Positions 49,958 through 59,317 are shown, counted from the first letter of the stretch. The stretch is DNA of 64,000 nucleotides from an uncultured Campylobacter sp. (GCF_938017775.1 NZ_CALIIU010000038.1:1-64000), one strand, 5' to 3'. A program made the numbers and translations. Notes: generated by a model not told the origin, from the sequence alone.

Positions 49958-51274
49958 ATGGATGCTATCGCACAAAAAGTAGAGGCGCTCAAAGGCGAGA
50001 TGATCGGGGATCGCAGGTTTTTTCACTCGCATCCCGAGACGGGCTGGTTTACCTTTTTTACGACCGCCGTTATCGCAGATCGTATGCAGCGCCTGGGCTA
50101 TGAGATAAAGCTCGGTCGCGAGGTGGTAAAGGCTGAGGCGAGGCAGGGCGTAGGTAGCAAGGATGCCTGCGAGAAGGCGAAGCAGCGCGCCAAAGAGCTG
50201 CTAAATGCAGATCAGATAAAATTTCTTGATGCGATGGAAGACGGGCTAACGGGTCTCGTAGCCGAAATAAACACGGGGCGCGCGGGCAAGACGGTCGCTT
50301 TTAGATTTGACATAGACGGCGTGGATGTGACCGAGAGCATGGACGCGGATCACCGCCCTTTTAAGGAGGGCTTTCGCTCCGACATTAGCGGCATCACGCA
50401 CGCGTGCGGGCACGACGGGCATATCACGATGGGGCTTGCCCTAGCGAAGCTGATCGCGCAAAACTTGGACGATTTTAGCGGTAAATTTAGATTTATCTTT
50501 CAAACCGCCGAGGAGGGCACCAGAGGCGCCGTAGGTATGGAAGCTGCGGGCGTCACCAAGGGCGTGGATTATCTGCTTGGCGGTCATATCGGCTTTCAGG
50601 CAAACACCATGAGAGGCATCATCTGCGGTACCAAAAAGCTGCTTGCGACCACTAAATTTGACATAAATTTAAAAGGCAAGTCCGCTCACGCCGCTGGCGC
50701 GCCGCAAAATGGAGCCAATGCTCTGCTCGCCGCAGCCGAGATGGCGCTTGATATGCACGGCATAACCAGGCACGCAGACGGCGTCACGCGTATCAACGTC
50801 GGAGTGCTGCGCGCGGGCGAAGGGCGCAACGTCATCGCGCCCAACGGCTATCTTGCGTGCGAGACTCGCGGCGAGAGCACGGAGCTGAATGAGTTTATGA
50901 AGGCTAAATGCATGGACATAGTGGAGGGCGTTTCTAAAATTTACGGCGTCAGCTACGACGTGCAGGTTACGGGCGGTACCGCAGGCGGCGATAGCGACGA
51001 GGCCACCACGCAGCTTTACGAGGAGGCCGCGAAGGCATCGCCGTTTATCGACGACGATAAAATCGTAAGGGAGCTAAGCTTCGGTGCATGCGAGGATTTC
51101 GCGCATTTTATGCGCTCGGTGCAGGACGCGGGCGGCAAGAGCGGATATCTGATGATCGGCACGACGCTTGCGGCGGGGCATCACAATGGCAAATTTGACT
51201 TCGACGAGGACTCGCTGCTTGCGGGAGTGGACGTTTATCTGCGCTGCGCGTATAAGCTAAACGGTAAAATTTAA
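49958..51274 (+). CDS. M20D-family amidohydrolase, AbgB-like
   Basis: A 438-residue metal hydrolase. HACGHDGHI near residues 147-155 and FQTAEEGTRGAVGMEAAG hold metal and catalytic residues, and GKSAHAAGAPQNGANALLAA marks the dimerisation domain. The closest described type is the p-aminobenzoyl-glutamate hydrolase subunit AbgB and related indole-acetyl-amino acid hydrolases, which cut acyl-amino acid bonds. The usual AbgA partner and AbgT transporter are missing; the gene sits ten bases after another M20 gene and before a PepE homologue. Confidence 0.85.
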   Translation: MDAIAQKVEALKGEMIGDRRFFHSHPETGWFTFFTTAVIADRMQRLGYEIKLGREVVKAEARQGVGSKDACEKAKQRAKELLNADQIKFLDAMEDGLTGLVAEINTGRAGKTVAFRFDIDGVDVTESMDADHRPFKEGFRSDISGITHACGHDGHITMGLALAKLIAQNLDDFSGKFRFIFQTAEEGTRGAVGMEAAGVTKGVDYLLGGHIGFQANTMRGIICGTKKLLATTKFDINLKGKSAHAAGAPQNGANALLAAAEMALDMHGITRHADGVTRINVGVLRAGEGRNVIAPNGYLACETRGESTELNEFMKAKCMDIVEGVSKIYGVSYDVQVTGGTAGGDSDEATTQLYEEAAKASPFIDDDKIVRELSFGACEDFAHFMRSVQDAGGKSGYLMIGTTLAAGHHNGKFDFDEDSLLAGVDVYLRCAYKLNGKI

Positions 51275-51284
51275 GGAGAGCGGT

Positions 51285-51983
51285 ATGAAAAGAGCACTAC
51301 TTCTAAGCGCTTCCAGTTACAAAGACAGCGGCTATCTAAACCACTGCAAGGGGTGGATCAAGGAATTTTTAGGGGGTCTTTGGGAGGATGAAATTTTATT
51401 CATTCCGTTTGCAGGCGTTAGGCGCACGAACGATCAATACGAGCAGAAAGTCGCGGACTGTTTGGGGAGCAACAATATCAGATCGATCCATCGCTTTGCC
51501 GATATGAAAGCCGCCGTTAAAAATGCCAAATCGATCTGCATCGGCGGCGGCAATACCTTCGTGCTGCTAAATGAGCTTTATAAATTTGATCTTTTGGGTG
51601 CGATCAAAGACGTCGTGGACGGCGGTACGCCGTATTTCGGCTGGTCTGCGGGCGCAAACGTCGCGGGCAAGACGATGATGACTACCAACGACATGCCGAT
51701 CGTCTTCCCGCCCTCGCCGGTAGCTCTGGGGATCTTTCCGCACCAGATCAATCCGCACTTCATAAGCGGTAAAATTTCAAACCACAACGGCGAGAGTAGA
51801 GAGGAGCGACTGGAGGAGTTTTTGATCGTCAATCAAAATGACAGCGTCTATGCTATGCCCGAGGGTAGCGCGTTTTTGATAAACGGAAACGAGTGCGAGG
51901 TGATGGGGTATGCGGACGTGCTGAAATTCGAGTATAAAAAAGAGATCTCGCGCATCGCCGTGGGAAGTAAATTTAAAATTTAA
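51285..51983 (+). CDS. pepE: peptidase S51, dipeptidase E
   Basis: A 232-residue serine peptidase specific for dipeptides beginning with aspartate. The substrate-binding SICIGGGNTFVLLNEL and the nucleophilic serine in YFGWSAGANVAGKT are present, and NPHFISGK includes the catalytic histidine. It starts ten bases after the AbgB-like gene and ends eleven bases before the transporter. Release of free aspartate would feed the same route as the periplasmic asparaginase. Confidence 0.92.
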   Translation: MKRALLLSASSYKDSGYLNHCKGWIKEFLGGLWEDEILFIPFAGVRRTNDQYEQKVADCLGSNNIRSIHRFADMKAAVKNAKSICIGGGNTFVLLNELYKFDLLGAIKDVVDGGTPYFGWSAGANVAGKTMMTTNDMPIVFPPSPVALGIFPHQINPHFISGKISNHNGESREERLEEFLIVNQNDSVYAMPEGSAFLINGNECEVMGYADVLKFEYKKEISRIAVGSKFKI

Positions 51984-51994
51984 AAGGAGTTATC

Positions 51995-53338
51995 GTGCAG
52001 ACGTTTAGGCTATTTTTGGCGCTTGCGGGTATCGTCGCAGTCGTCGCTTTACTGATTATGAAGAAGGATACTAAAACCGTGCTTATCGGCGTGGGTTTGG
52101 TGCTGTGCGTGCTTTGTCTAAAGCCGCTGGACGGGCTAAATGCCTTTACCTCGTATATGACTAAGGCGGGGCTCATTAAGGCGATCTGCGCCAGTATGGG
52201 TTTTGCCTTCGTGATGAAATTTACCGAATGCGACCGCGCTCTTGTAAATTTACTCACCAGGCCTCTTGGAAATATCGGATTTTTATTGATACCTATCGTC
52301 GTGGCGCTTACATATTTTATCAATATCGCTATCCCTTCCGCTGCGGGCTGCTCGGCTGCGGTCGGCGCTACGCTGATTCCCGTGATGATGGCTGCAGGCG
52401 TTAAGCCAGAAATGGCGGGAGCTGCGGTATTTGCGGGCACTTTCGGTAGCGTTTTAAGCCCGGGCTCGGCGCACAACGTATTTGTAGCCGATATGGTAAA
52501 GGCGCACAACCCATCTTACACGGTTCAAGACGTCATCGCCGTGCAGTTTTCCAGCGCGATTACCGCTTTGATCGTGGTTTTGATCGTAATGAGTATAACG
52601 GCGATAGTTTGCAAAGACTACACCAAGGGGGTGAATTATCTCGCACAAAAGGAGGGCGGCGTAAATTCCGTTGCGTCAAATTCCGCCGACGGTTCAAATT
52701 TAGACGCGCAGCCTCAAAAGATAAACGTCTTATACGCGCTTATGCCGTTAGTGCCGCTAGTGATCTTGGTAATCGGCGGCACGAGTCTAAATCAGGTCTC
52801 TTTCCTAAAATGGACGAAGATGGGCGTTGCCGAAGCGATGCTGCTGGGCGCTATCCTCACCATCGCCGTTACTCTAACCGATCCTCAAAAAATTACGAAG
52901 GAATTTTTCAAAGGCATGGGTAGCGCGTATGCCGAGATCATAGGTATCATCATCGCTGCGGGCGTCTTCGTCGCGGGGCTTAGCGCGTGCGGCGCGATCG
53001 ATTTCGTAATCGAGTGGCTTAAGAACGAGCAGGGCTACGTAAAATTCGGCGGAACCTTCGTGCCGTTTTTTATGGGCGTCGTAACGGGCTCGGGAGACGC
53101 GGCGTCGATGGCGTTTAACACCGCCGTGACCGTGCACGCCGACGCGCTGGGTTTTGAGCAAGATAAGCTCGGTATGGCGGTTGCGATAAGCGGCGCGCTA
53201 GGCAGGAGCGCATCGCCGATTGCGGGCGCTTGTATCGTTTGCGCGGGACTTGCAATGGTAAGTCCTATTCAGATCGCTAAAAGAACGGCTCTAGGGATGT
53301 TTCTATCCGTCTGCGTCATCGCATTTTTCATTTTGTAA
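51995..53338 (+). CDS. dcuC: DcuC-family C4-dicarboxylate transporter-like permease
   Basis: A 447-residue protein with about 12 membrane helices. The SAAGCSAAVGATLIPVMMAAGV segment near residue 110, GTFGSVLSPGSAHNVFVADM and GSGDAASMAFNTAVTVHAD are typical of DcuC. DcuC proteins exchange fumarate, succinate or aspartate under anaerobic conditions. Here it lies inside a peptidase cluster with short gaps, so its true cargo may be aspartyl peptides or acyl-amino acids; that is inference. Start is GTG with AAAAGGAG nine bases before. Confidence 0.87.
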   Translation: MQTFRLFLALAGIVAVVALLIMKKDTKTVLIGVGLVLCVLCLKPLDGLNAFTSYMTKAGLIKAICASMGFAFVMKFTECDRALVNLLTRPLGNIGFLLIPIVVALTYFINIAIPSAAGCSAAVGATLIPVMMAAGVKPEMAGAAVFAGTFGSVLSPGSAHNVFVADMVKAHNPSYTVQDVIAVQFSSAITALIVVLIVMSITAIVCKDYTKGVNYLAQKEGGVNSVASNSADGSNLDAQPQKINVLYALMPLVPLVILVIGGTSLNQVSFLKWTKMGVAEAMLLGAILTIAVTLTDPQKITKEFFKGMGSAYAEIIGIIIAAGVFVAGLSACGAIDFVIEWLKNEQGYVKFGGTFVPFFMGVVTGSGDAASMAFNTAVTVHADALGFEQDKLGMAVAISGALGRSASPIAGACIVCAGLAMVSPIQIAKRTALGMFLSVCVIAFFIL

Positions 53339-53350
53339 AAGGAGCTTATC

Positions 53351-54583
53351 ATGGATATCGTGCAGAGGTTTTTAAACTACACCAAAATTAACACCACCAC
53401 GAATAGAGCCGCGGGCGCTGCGGGCATAATGCCCTCAAACCCCAAGGAGCTCGAGCTGGCGGGTTTCATAAAAAACGAGCTCGAAGCTCTGGGCATAAAA
53501 AATATCAGCCTTAGCGAGAAGTCGATTTTGATCGCTAAAATTCCCTCAAATTTAGACGCGCCCGCTGCGAGCATAGCGTTTTTCGCCCACCTTGATACCA
53601 GCGCCGAGCAGAGCGGCGACACCAAAGCGCAGATCGTAAGATACGAAGGCGGCGATATCTGCCTGAATAAAGAGCTAGAGATTTATCTTAAAGAGAGCGA
53701 AAATGAGGAGCTGCAGGGTTACAAAGGAGACGAGATCATCGTAACGGACGGCACTAGCTTGCTGGGCGCCGACGACAAGGCAGCGATCGCCGCGATCGTA
53801 AATGCGCTAGAATTTTTCGTCCAAAATCCGCAGATCAAGCACGGCGAGATAATCGCTTGCTTCGTGCCGGACGAGGAGCAAGGCTTGCGGGGCGCAAAGG
53901 CGCTGGACGTAAGCGAGGTAGGCGCGGATTTTGGCTACTGCCTTGATTGCTGTGGCATCGGCGAGTTTATCTACGAGAATTGGAACGCGGGCGATTGCGT
54001 CGTTACCTTTAAAGGCCAGTCCGCTCATCCGATGAACGCCAAGGGCAAGCTCGTAAATTCCTTGCTTTTGGCGCATAAGTTTATCTCGCTGCTGCCTGCG
54101 GGCGAGGCGCCCGAATACACAGAGGGCAAGGAGGGCTATTTTTGGGTCAAGGAGCTTAGCGGCAACAGCGCAAAGACCGTCCTAAAGATCGACGTGAGGG
54201 AATTTGACGAGAAAAGATACGAGCAGCGTATGGATTTTTTGCAAAAAACTGCGGACGCGCTTCGCGCGATCTGGGGCGATCGGATCGAAATTTCGCTAAA
54301 CGACCGCTACAAAAACGTCTATAACTTTTTGAAAAACGACGATGCACCGGCAATTCGGTTTGCGAAGCAAGCTTTTAAAAGCCTAAACATCGAGCCCAAG
54401 ATCAAGCCTATGCGAGGCGGCTACGACGGCGCCGTCATCTCCGCAAAGGGGCTGCCGTGCCCGAACCTCTTCACCGGCGGGCACAATTTCCACTCGATCT
54501 ACGAGTATCTGCCCGTAGGCTCTTTAAAAGCGGCGAGCGAGGTGGTTAAGCGGATTATAACGCTGGCGGCGGCGCGAGCCTAG
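53351..54583 (+). CDS. pepT: peptidase T (tripeptide aminopeptidase)
   Basis: A 410-residue M20B zinc peptidase that removes the N-terminal residue from tripeptides. FAHLDTSAEQSG, TDGTSLLGADDKAAIA (bridging Asp), FVPDEEQGLRGAK (catalytic Glu) and the C-terminal GGHNFHSIYEY histidine are intact. It begins twelve bases after the DcuC-like gene and ends the five-gene cluster. Its presence strongly suggests the cluster works on small peptides. Confidence 0.95.
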   Translation: MDIVQRFLNYTKINTTTNRAAGAAGIMPSNPKELELAGFIKNELEALGIKNISLSEKSILIAKIPSNLDAPAASIAFFAHLDTSAEQSGDTKAQIVRYEGGDICLNKELEIYLKESENEELQGYKGDEIIVTDGTSLLGADDKAAIAAIVNALEFFVQNPQIKHGEIIACFVPDEEQGLRGAKALDVSEVGADFGYCLDCCGIGEFIYENWNAGDCVVTFKGQSAHPMNAKGKLVNSLLLAHKFISLLPAGEAPEYTEGKEGYFWVKELSGNSAKTVLKIDVREFDEKRYEQRMDFLQKTADALRAIWGDRIEISLNDRYKNVYNFLKNDDAPAIRFAKQAFKSLNIEPKIKPMRGGYDGAVISAKGLPCPNLFTGGHNFHSIYEYLPVGSLKAASEVVKRIITLAAARA

Positions 54584-54934
54584 CTAGGGCGCTTTCTACT
54601 CCGCGCGCAGATTTGATTTTAATTTAGCTCGTTCATTCCGCCGCGAAATTTTACCCTGCAGGACATAATTTTTGGCTCTGTGGCGACGGATGACGCGGGC
54701 TACGACTACGACGCGGCTTTTAAGCGCTATCATTCAAGCGAGGAGATGGCGGAATTTCTGCTCGCGCTTTACGATAGCGACGCGTGCGTGGGTGCGGTGG
54801 ATCGAAACAGCTTTGAGTTTAGCTTACAAGCCCCGCGATTTGACTACGCGGGCAAACGCGTAAATTTAAGATGAAAGCGGGTAAAATCATCCGCATCTTT
54901 TAGGGAATATAAATTTAAAGACTAAGGAGCAAAA
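54584..54934. other. short gap with a possible gene fragment
   Basis: Apart from the fragment at 54680-54874, no gene, RNA or terminator was recognised in these 351 bases. Confidence 0.4.
54680..54874 (+). pseudogene. possible 3' fragment of a protein gene
   Basis: A 64-codon frame with protein-like composition (DAGYDYDAAFKRYHSSEEM and similar) and no ribosome binding site. The same frame is open to about 54623 without a start codon, which suggests the end of a longer gene whose front is lost. I do not recognise the family. It may equally be a chance frame in GC-rich DNA. Confidence 0.3.
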
Positions 54935-55571
54935 ATGGGAAAAACGGCTTTGGTGCTGGGCGCTACGGGCGTCGTTGGCAGAGAGCTGGTACGCGAGCTT
55001 TGTGAGAGTCCCGGTTACGATGAGGTAGAGGCATGGGCGCGCCGCGAGATAGGCTTTTGCCACCCTAAGTTTCACGTGCGGATCATTTGATTTTGAGGGT
55101 ATCTCGGATATCGCACCGCATAAATTTGACGAAATTTTTTGCGCGCTTGGCATGACGATGAAGCAGGCGGGTTCGCGCGAGGCGTTTTTGCGCGTGGATG
55201 TGGACTACGTCTATGCGGCGGCGAAGTGGGGCAAAGCAGCGGGCGTGCGGCGCTTTGTTCTCGTATCATCTCTGGGTGCGAAAGAGAGCTCGCTAAGCTT
55301 TTATCTGCGTGCCAAAGGGCAGATCGAGCGATGCGTGAGCGAGCTTGACTTTGAGTACCTCCAGATCGCTCATCCGCCGCTAATCCTCGGCGAGAGATTC
55401 GACACTCGCCCAATAGAGCAGATCGCTGCGGCGATTTTTAAACTGCTGCCCGCCTGCGTGCTTGGTAAATTTAGACCGCTTAGCGGCGCAAGTATCGCCC
55501 GCGCGATGATAAATGCGGCTCGCGGCGGCGCCCGCGGCGTGCAAATCTACGAGCCGCGGGAATTTCTATAA
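54935..55571 (+). pseudogene. NAD(P)-binding Rossmann protein (atypical SDR), frameshifted
   Basis: ATG at 54935 has AAGGAG before it and opens with TALVLGATGVVGRELV, the NAD(P)-binding loop of atypical short-chain dehydrogenases. After 49 residues the frame hits TGA. The rest of the fold (CALGMTMKQAGS, RRFVLVSSLGA, LQIAHPPLILGE) continues in another frame to 55571. Removing one T from the run at 55086-55088 restores a single ~211-residue protein. So this is either a true pseudogene or a sequencing error; slippage at such a short run is unlikely. Confidence 0.7.
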
Positions 55572-55963
55572 ATCGCGGATGGAATTTTAGTGCAAAGGTG
55601 GAGCTTGGGCTAAATTTAAAACTAAAGTTTTAGGCAGTGTGGATAAAATTTTATAAATTGATCTACTTAAATTAAATTTTAAATTTAATAGAATTTTATA
55701 GTAAAATTTCTCGCTTGAAATTTTAAGCGTGGAATCTTGCATACTGTGTTGTTGCAAAATTTTGTTATAAAACCCTATGCTAAAATTTTAGAACTAAATT
55801 TGCGGTGTATTTAGTTTAGCCGCGAATAAAGCCTCCTAGTGCTTCAAGCTCACATGCGGTTATGGCAACTTCAAACCCCGAAACAATCGTAAGTTTTACA
55901 AGTTTTATAAATCTGCGACATTAAATTCTAAAAATTATGAGCTACTTAGGAGGCTAAAATGGT
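55572..55963. other. intergenic region between convergent genes
   Basis: These 392 bases are very AT-rich in the first half and contain no frame with a ribosome binding site. I see no clear terminator. Confidence 0.4.
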
Positions 55964-56650
55964 CTATTTTTTCGCTTCTTTCTGCGCGGTCGGTGGGTCA
56001 AGCTGCATGATCTTATCGCCCAGGCGCTGAAAATTTGCAAGGCTTTTTAAGTGGAAATACACTAGCTCCAGATATCCGCGGCGCGCAAAATCCGCAAGCT
56101 TTTTATCGCTTAACTTCAAAAGCTTTTCGCGATTTACGACCGAAAAGCCGTTTAACAGGGACGATTCCTTGCCGCTAGAGTTGATGCCGAGCTCCTTGGC
56201 CTCTAAAATCCCCGCCTTTTGAAATTCCGCCGCCGCAACGCGCGTGCGCATATCTAAATCGGCGTAGTTTTTCATCACCTCTTTTAAATTTTGTAAAAAC
56301 GGCGTCGGCTTGCCGTCTTTAAAAAGCGCCTCGCCGTCGCCTTTGATCTGCTGCGCGTCTTTGTCGAAGCAGATCGCCGTCTGCTCGCCGATCTGGGCTA
56401 GGAAAAATGGATAATTCTGCACCGAGGAAGGCACCGTTCCTTTATAATCCTTATCGATTAGGATGTTTTTGGTGCGCCCTAGCAGCGCCACTATTTTGGG
56501 CTCTTTTTCGATGGTAAATACGATAACGAGGTTGTCCGCACAAAACGGAATCTCCGGCGCGATCACCGGCACGAAAGGCGCGGTAGGGAATGCATCCGCG
56601 TGATACTGTAAATCCGCGTGTTTAACGCTATCTAATACGACTGGGGTCAT
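55964..56650 (-). CDS. SapC-family protein
   Basis: A 228-residue soluble protein. FVPVIAPEIPFCADNLVIVF, PKIVALLG and YPFFLAQIGEQTAICFD are characteristic of the SapC family, first named from the S-layer gene cluster of Campylobacter fetus. The precise role of the family is unclear; the link to S-layer export comes from gene position in other species. No S-layer protein or type I secretion gene is nearby, so it acts alone or with genes elsewhere. Confidence 0.85.
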   Translation of the reverse strand: MTPVVLDSVKHADLQYHADAFPTAPFVPVIAPEIPFCADNLVIVFTIEKEPKIVALLGRTKNILIDKDYKGTVPSSVQNYPFFLAQIGEQTAICFDKDAQQIKGDGEALFKDGKPTPFLQNLKEVMKNYADLDMRTRVAAAEFQKAGILEAKELGINSSGKESSLLNGFSVVNREKLLKLSDKKLADFARRGYLELVYFHLKSLANFQRLGDKIMQLDPPTAQKEAKK

Positions 56651-56801
56651 GTTGATCCTTTAAAAAATTTTAGCAATTATATAAAAAAGAATATTAAAAT
56701 TCTAAAGGGTTTTGAAATTTTGCCTGTTTTTTTATTTGCGTAAATTTAGACGTTTAGAATTTTAAATTTGATAGAATCACCGTTAAATTTAAGGAGCAAA
56801 A

Positions 56802-57575
56802 GTGGGCTTGGATGAGCTTTTGGCGCTTGCTGAGGACGCCGCAAAAAAGGCAAACGATGCGATAATGCAAAATTACGACAAATTCGATATCTTTGTCAAA
56901 GCGGACAGATCGCCGCTTACGAATGCCGATCTTGCGGCAAACGATGTAATAATGAGCACCCTGGAGCCTAGCGGTATCGCGATCTGCTCGGAAGAGTGCG
57001 TGCTGGATAGCAAGCGGCGCATGAGCGAGGAGAGATTTTGGCTGATAGATCCGCTGGACGGCACGAAGGAGTTTATCGCGCGCAACGGCGAGTTTTGCGT
57101 CTGCATCGCGTTGATCGAGCGTGGGCGCCCAATTTTAGCAGTGATCAGCATACCAATAAGCGGCGATATATATAGCTCAAATGGCGGCGGAGTTTATAAA
57201 AACGGCGTACTGCTCGCTCGCCCCACTAGCGCGCCGCAAATCTTCATGCAAGGGCACTATAGCAGATCCGCAAAATACGTGCAATTTGCGCAGAAATTTG
57301 GAATGCAACTAATGTGCAAAGGCTCTGCGATAAAATTTTGTATTTTAGCCGAGGGGGGCGCCAGCGCGTATGCGAGATTTAGCGACTGTTCGCTCTGGGA
57401 CATCGCCGCTGGGGATTTTTTGCTGCATCAAAGCGGCGGAGTGGTGGTAGATCTAAAGACGATGGAGGCGCCTCTTTATAACGGAAAAAGCCTGATAAAT
57501 AACCATTATTTGGCGGTCGGCGCGAATGCGATGAAAAATTTATCTGAAATGTTAGAATTCGCAAAGAACTTTTAA
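56802..57575 (+). CDS. cysQ: 3'(2'),5'-bisphosphate nucleotidase, inositol monophosphatase family
   Basis: A 257-residue phosphatase. ICSEECV and the metal-binding WLIDPLDGTKEFIARNGEF block near residue 85, plus CSLWDIAAGDFLL near residue 200, define the family. It hydrolyses PAP to AMP, preventing build-up of this sulfur-assimilation product. The start is GTG with AAGGAG before it. It is followed by the pilin-like gene after about 60 bases, which has its own promoter. Confidence 0.9.
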   Translation: MGLDELLALAEDAAKKANDAIMQNYDKFDIFVKADRSPLTNADLAANDVIMSTLEPSGIAICSEECVLDSKRRMSEERFWLIDPLDGTKEFIARNGEFCVCIALIERGRPILAVISIPISGDIYSSNGGGVYKNGVLLARPTSAPQIFMQGHYSRSAKYVQFAQKFGMQLMCKGSAIKFCILAEGGASAYARFSDCSLWDIAAGDFLLHQSGGVVVDLKTMEAPLYNGKSLINNHYLAVGANAMKNLSEMLEFAKNF

Positions 57576-57597
57576 GTTAAATTTATAGTAAACGCTC

Positions 57598-57603
57598 TAT
57601 AAT
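57598..57603 (+). promoter_or_regulatory. -10 element of the pilin-like gene
   Basis: A perfect TATAAT 36 bases before the ATG at 57639, in the gap after cysQ. Confidence 0.5.
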
Positions 57604-57638
57604 ATAAATCCAAAAATTTTTTATCAAAGGATAAAAAC

Positions 57639-58022
57639 ATGAAGGGCTTTACTATGATCGAATTAATTTTCGTGATCGTGATTTTAGGTGTTTTGGCGGC
57701 AATTGCCATTCCAAAACTAGCAGCTACGCGCGATGATGCAGAGGTGGTGAGGACGGCGCAGAATATATCTACGTCGCTAACGGATGTTATGGGTTATTAT
57801 ATGGCAAAAGGTGAGTATAATAGCAATTTTTCAAGTATGACAAACGTAACCAATCCTATTAAAATTAGGCAAAATGTCTGTGCTACTTACGAGTACAACA
57901 GCAATACTCAAATGACATTAAAAAAGAGCTATGGTGGGTTGTGCGAAGCAGTATGGAAAGTATCGAGCCTAAAAACTATAAATAGTATTTATAGCTCAGA
58001 TGCGTTACTAATCGTCCAATAA
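57639..58022 (+). CDS. type IV pilin-like / type II pseudopilin protein
   Basis: A 127-residue protein with a class III prepilin leader. Cleavage after G3 would give the mature start FTMIELIFVIVILGVLAAIAI, with Phe at +1 and Glu at +5 followed by the long hydrophobic helix. Two cysteines (in NVCATYE and GGLCEAV) may close the C-terminal loop. Campylobacter uses type II secretion-like pseudopilins for DNA uptake, so a competence role is possible, but no other secretion gene is near. It is monocistronic, with its own promoter and terminator. Confidence 0.87.
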   Translation: MKGFTMIELIFVIVILGVLAAIAIPKLAATRDDAEVVRTAQNISTSLTDVMGYYMAKGEYNSNFSSMTNVTNPIKIRQNVCATYEYNSNTQMTLKKSYGGLCEAVWKVSSLKTINSIYSSDALLIVQ

Positions 58023-58031
58023 TTCTTATCG

Positions 58032-58057
58032 GGTGCGAGCTAACATCGCACCTTTTT
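58032..58057 (+). terminator. terminator of the pilin-like gene
   Basis: A 7-base GC-rich stem (58032-58038 and 58046-58052) with a 7-base loop, followed directly by five T residues. It overlaps the stop codon of the convergent minus-strand gene. Confidence 0.8.
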
Positions 58058-58651
58058 ATTTATAAATCCAAGCAAAATTCCAATCATCCAAACAATCGCG
58101 AAAAATATAAAGATAAAACTCCAAAATTGCGCCAGATCCACGCTTTTACTTGCCGGGAATAGATACCAGCCTCCGCTATAAAGCGCCGTTAGTTTGGCTT
58201 GCAGTCCGTCTAGCATTGTATCGGTTGGCACCGCCGGTACGTCGAATGCGCAGCTGTTAAATGGCTTAAAAATTGGCACTACGCTTAGATCAAAATTTAA
58301 AAATTTCACCGCTCCACCACAGCCGCTCATCCCGCTCATATCTCCGCTCCCTCGCAGTACCGTGTGAATTTTAGCTAAATTTAATGACGATACGAAGCCC
58401 AGCGCCGCGCCGTAAAACCACACCGCATATCCACAGATTGCGCCGTAAACGTCCTTGCCGCAAACCACTAAAATCACCGCTCCTAGCGCTACGGCGCAAA
58501 GTGCGAATCTCACGTGAATGCTAAAGCTTTCCGGATAGATAAAAAGGAATTTTTGCAAGAAAAAATATGAAAATGCTAGCCAAAAAAGCGCCCAAATAGC
58601 GCAAAAGGCGAGAAATCTTTTAGAGTATCTGTTTTGAAATTTTAAAATCAT
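58040..58651 (-). CDS. DsbB/DsbI-like membrane protein lacking the first CxxC
   Basis: A 203-residue protein with four membrane helices (about 13-33, 46-64, 70-90 and 173-196) and a large loop before the last one. The end of the loop, CAFDVPAVPTD and YSGGWYLFPASKSVDLAQFW, resembles the DsbI/DsbB disulfide-forming proteins of Campylobacter and Helicobacter. C111 and C134 could be the loop pair. At the place where the family has its first catalytic CxxC before IRF, this protein has SFSIHVRF (42-49) with no cysteine. It may be inactive or work differently. The assignment is moderate. Confidence 0.6.
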   Translation of the reverse strand: MILKFQNRYSKRFLAFCAIWALFWLAFSYFFLQKFLFIYPESFSIHVRFALCAVALGAVILVVCGKDVYGAICGYAVWFYGAALGFVSSLNLAKIHTVLRGSGDMSGMSGCGGAVKFLNFDLSVVPIFKPFNSCAFDVPAVPTDTMLDGLQAKLTALYSGGWYLFPASKSVDLAQFWSFIFIFFAIVWMIGILLGFINKKVRC

Positions 58652-58747
58652 AAAAATCCTTTCCGCGCATAATTTTATAATAAATTGCAGATATTTTTGC
58701 TAAAATTCCAGCTTTCATAGCAAAAATTTCAAGCAGAGGGTAAAATT

Positions 58748-59317
58748 TTGAGGGATTTTTTACGCAGACTAGAAAGAGCTTTTGATGCGTTCGCAAATAT
58801 TTTAGGCGTATTGAGTATCGTATTTTTGGCGCTTTTAGTTATAGTCGTTTTTTACAATGTTGTGGCGCGTTATCTTTTTCCAGCCGCAAATTCCGTCGCT
58901 ATGCAAGAACTTACATGGTGGCTATATTCGGCGATGTTTTTATTCGGTGTGACCTATGCGCTTAAAGAAAACGCACACGTTCGCGTGGATATTTTTTACG
59001 AAAATTTTAGCCCCACTGCAAAAGCGCTCATAAATATCTTAGGCACGATATTTTTCATTTTGCCTTTCGTAGCGCTCGTGGCGTTTTTTTCGATCGATTA
59101 TGTGAGCGAGGCTTATACGAGTCATGAGGCCAGTGCCAATCCCGGCGGTATGCAGCATCTTTGGATCATCAAGTCCGCAATCACGCTTAGCTATGCGTTT
59201 TTATTTATCTACGCATTTGGATTTTTGATTAAAAATATTAATGCCTTGCTTGATGTTAGGGAAAACAAAGGCTCGGAATTTCTTAGTGGGAATTCTTCGG
59301 GCGCACAGAGTGTGTGA
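58748..59317 (+). CDS. dctQ: TRAP transporter small permease (DctQ type)
   Basis: A 189-residue protein with four membrane helices and the DctQ pattern VVFYNVVARYLF and ELTWWLYSAMFLFGVTYALKENAHVRVD. It is the small membrane subunit of a TRAP transporter, which uses an ion gradient and a periplasmic binding protein to import acids. The start is TTG, read from family alignment memory. The large permease follows after about 90 bases. No DctP binding-protein gene is adjacent on either side. Confidence 0.92.
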   Translation: MRDFLRRLERAFDAFANILGVLSIVFLALLVIVVFYNVVARYLFPAANSVAMQELTWWLYSAMFLFGVTYALKENAHVRVDIFYENFSPTAKALINILGTIFFILPFVALVAFFSIDYVSEAYTSHEASANPGGMQHLWIIKSAITLSYAFLFIYAFGFLIKNINALLDVRENKGSEFLSGNSSGAQSV

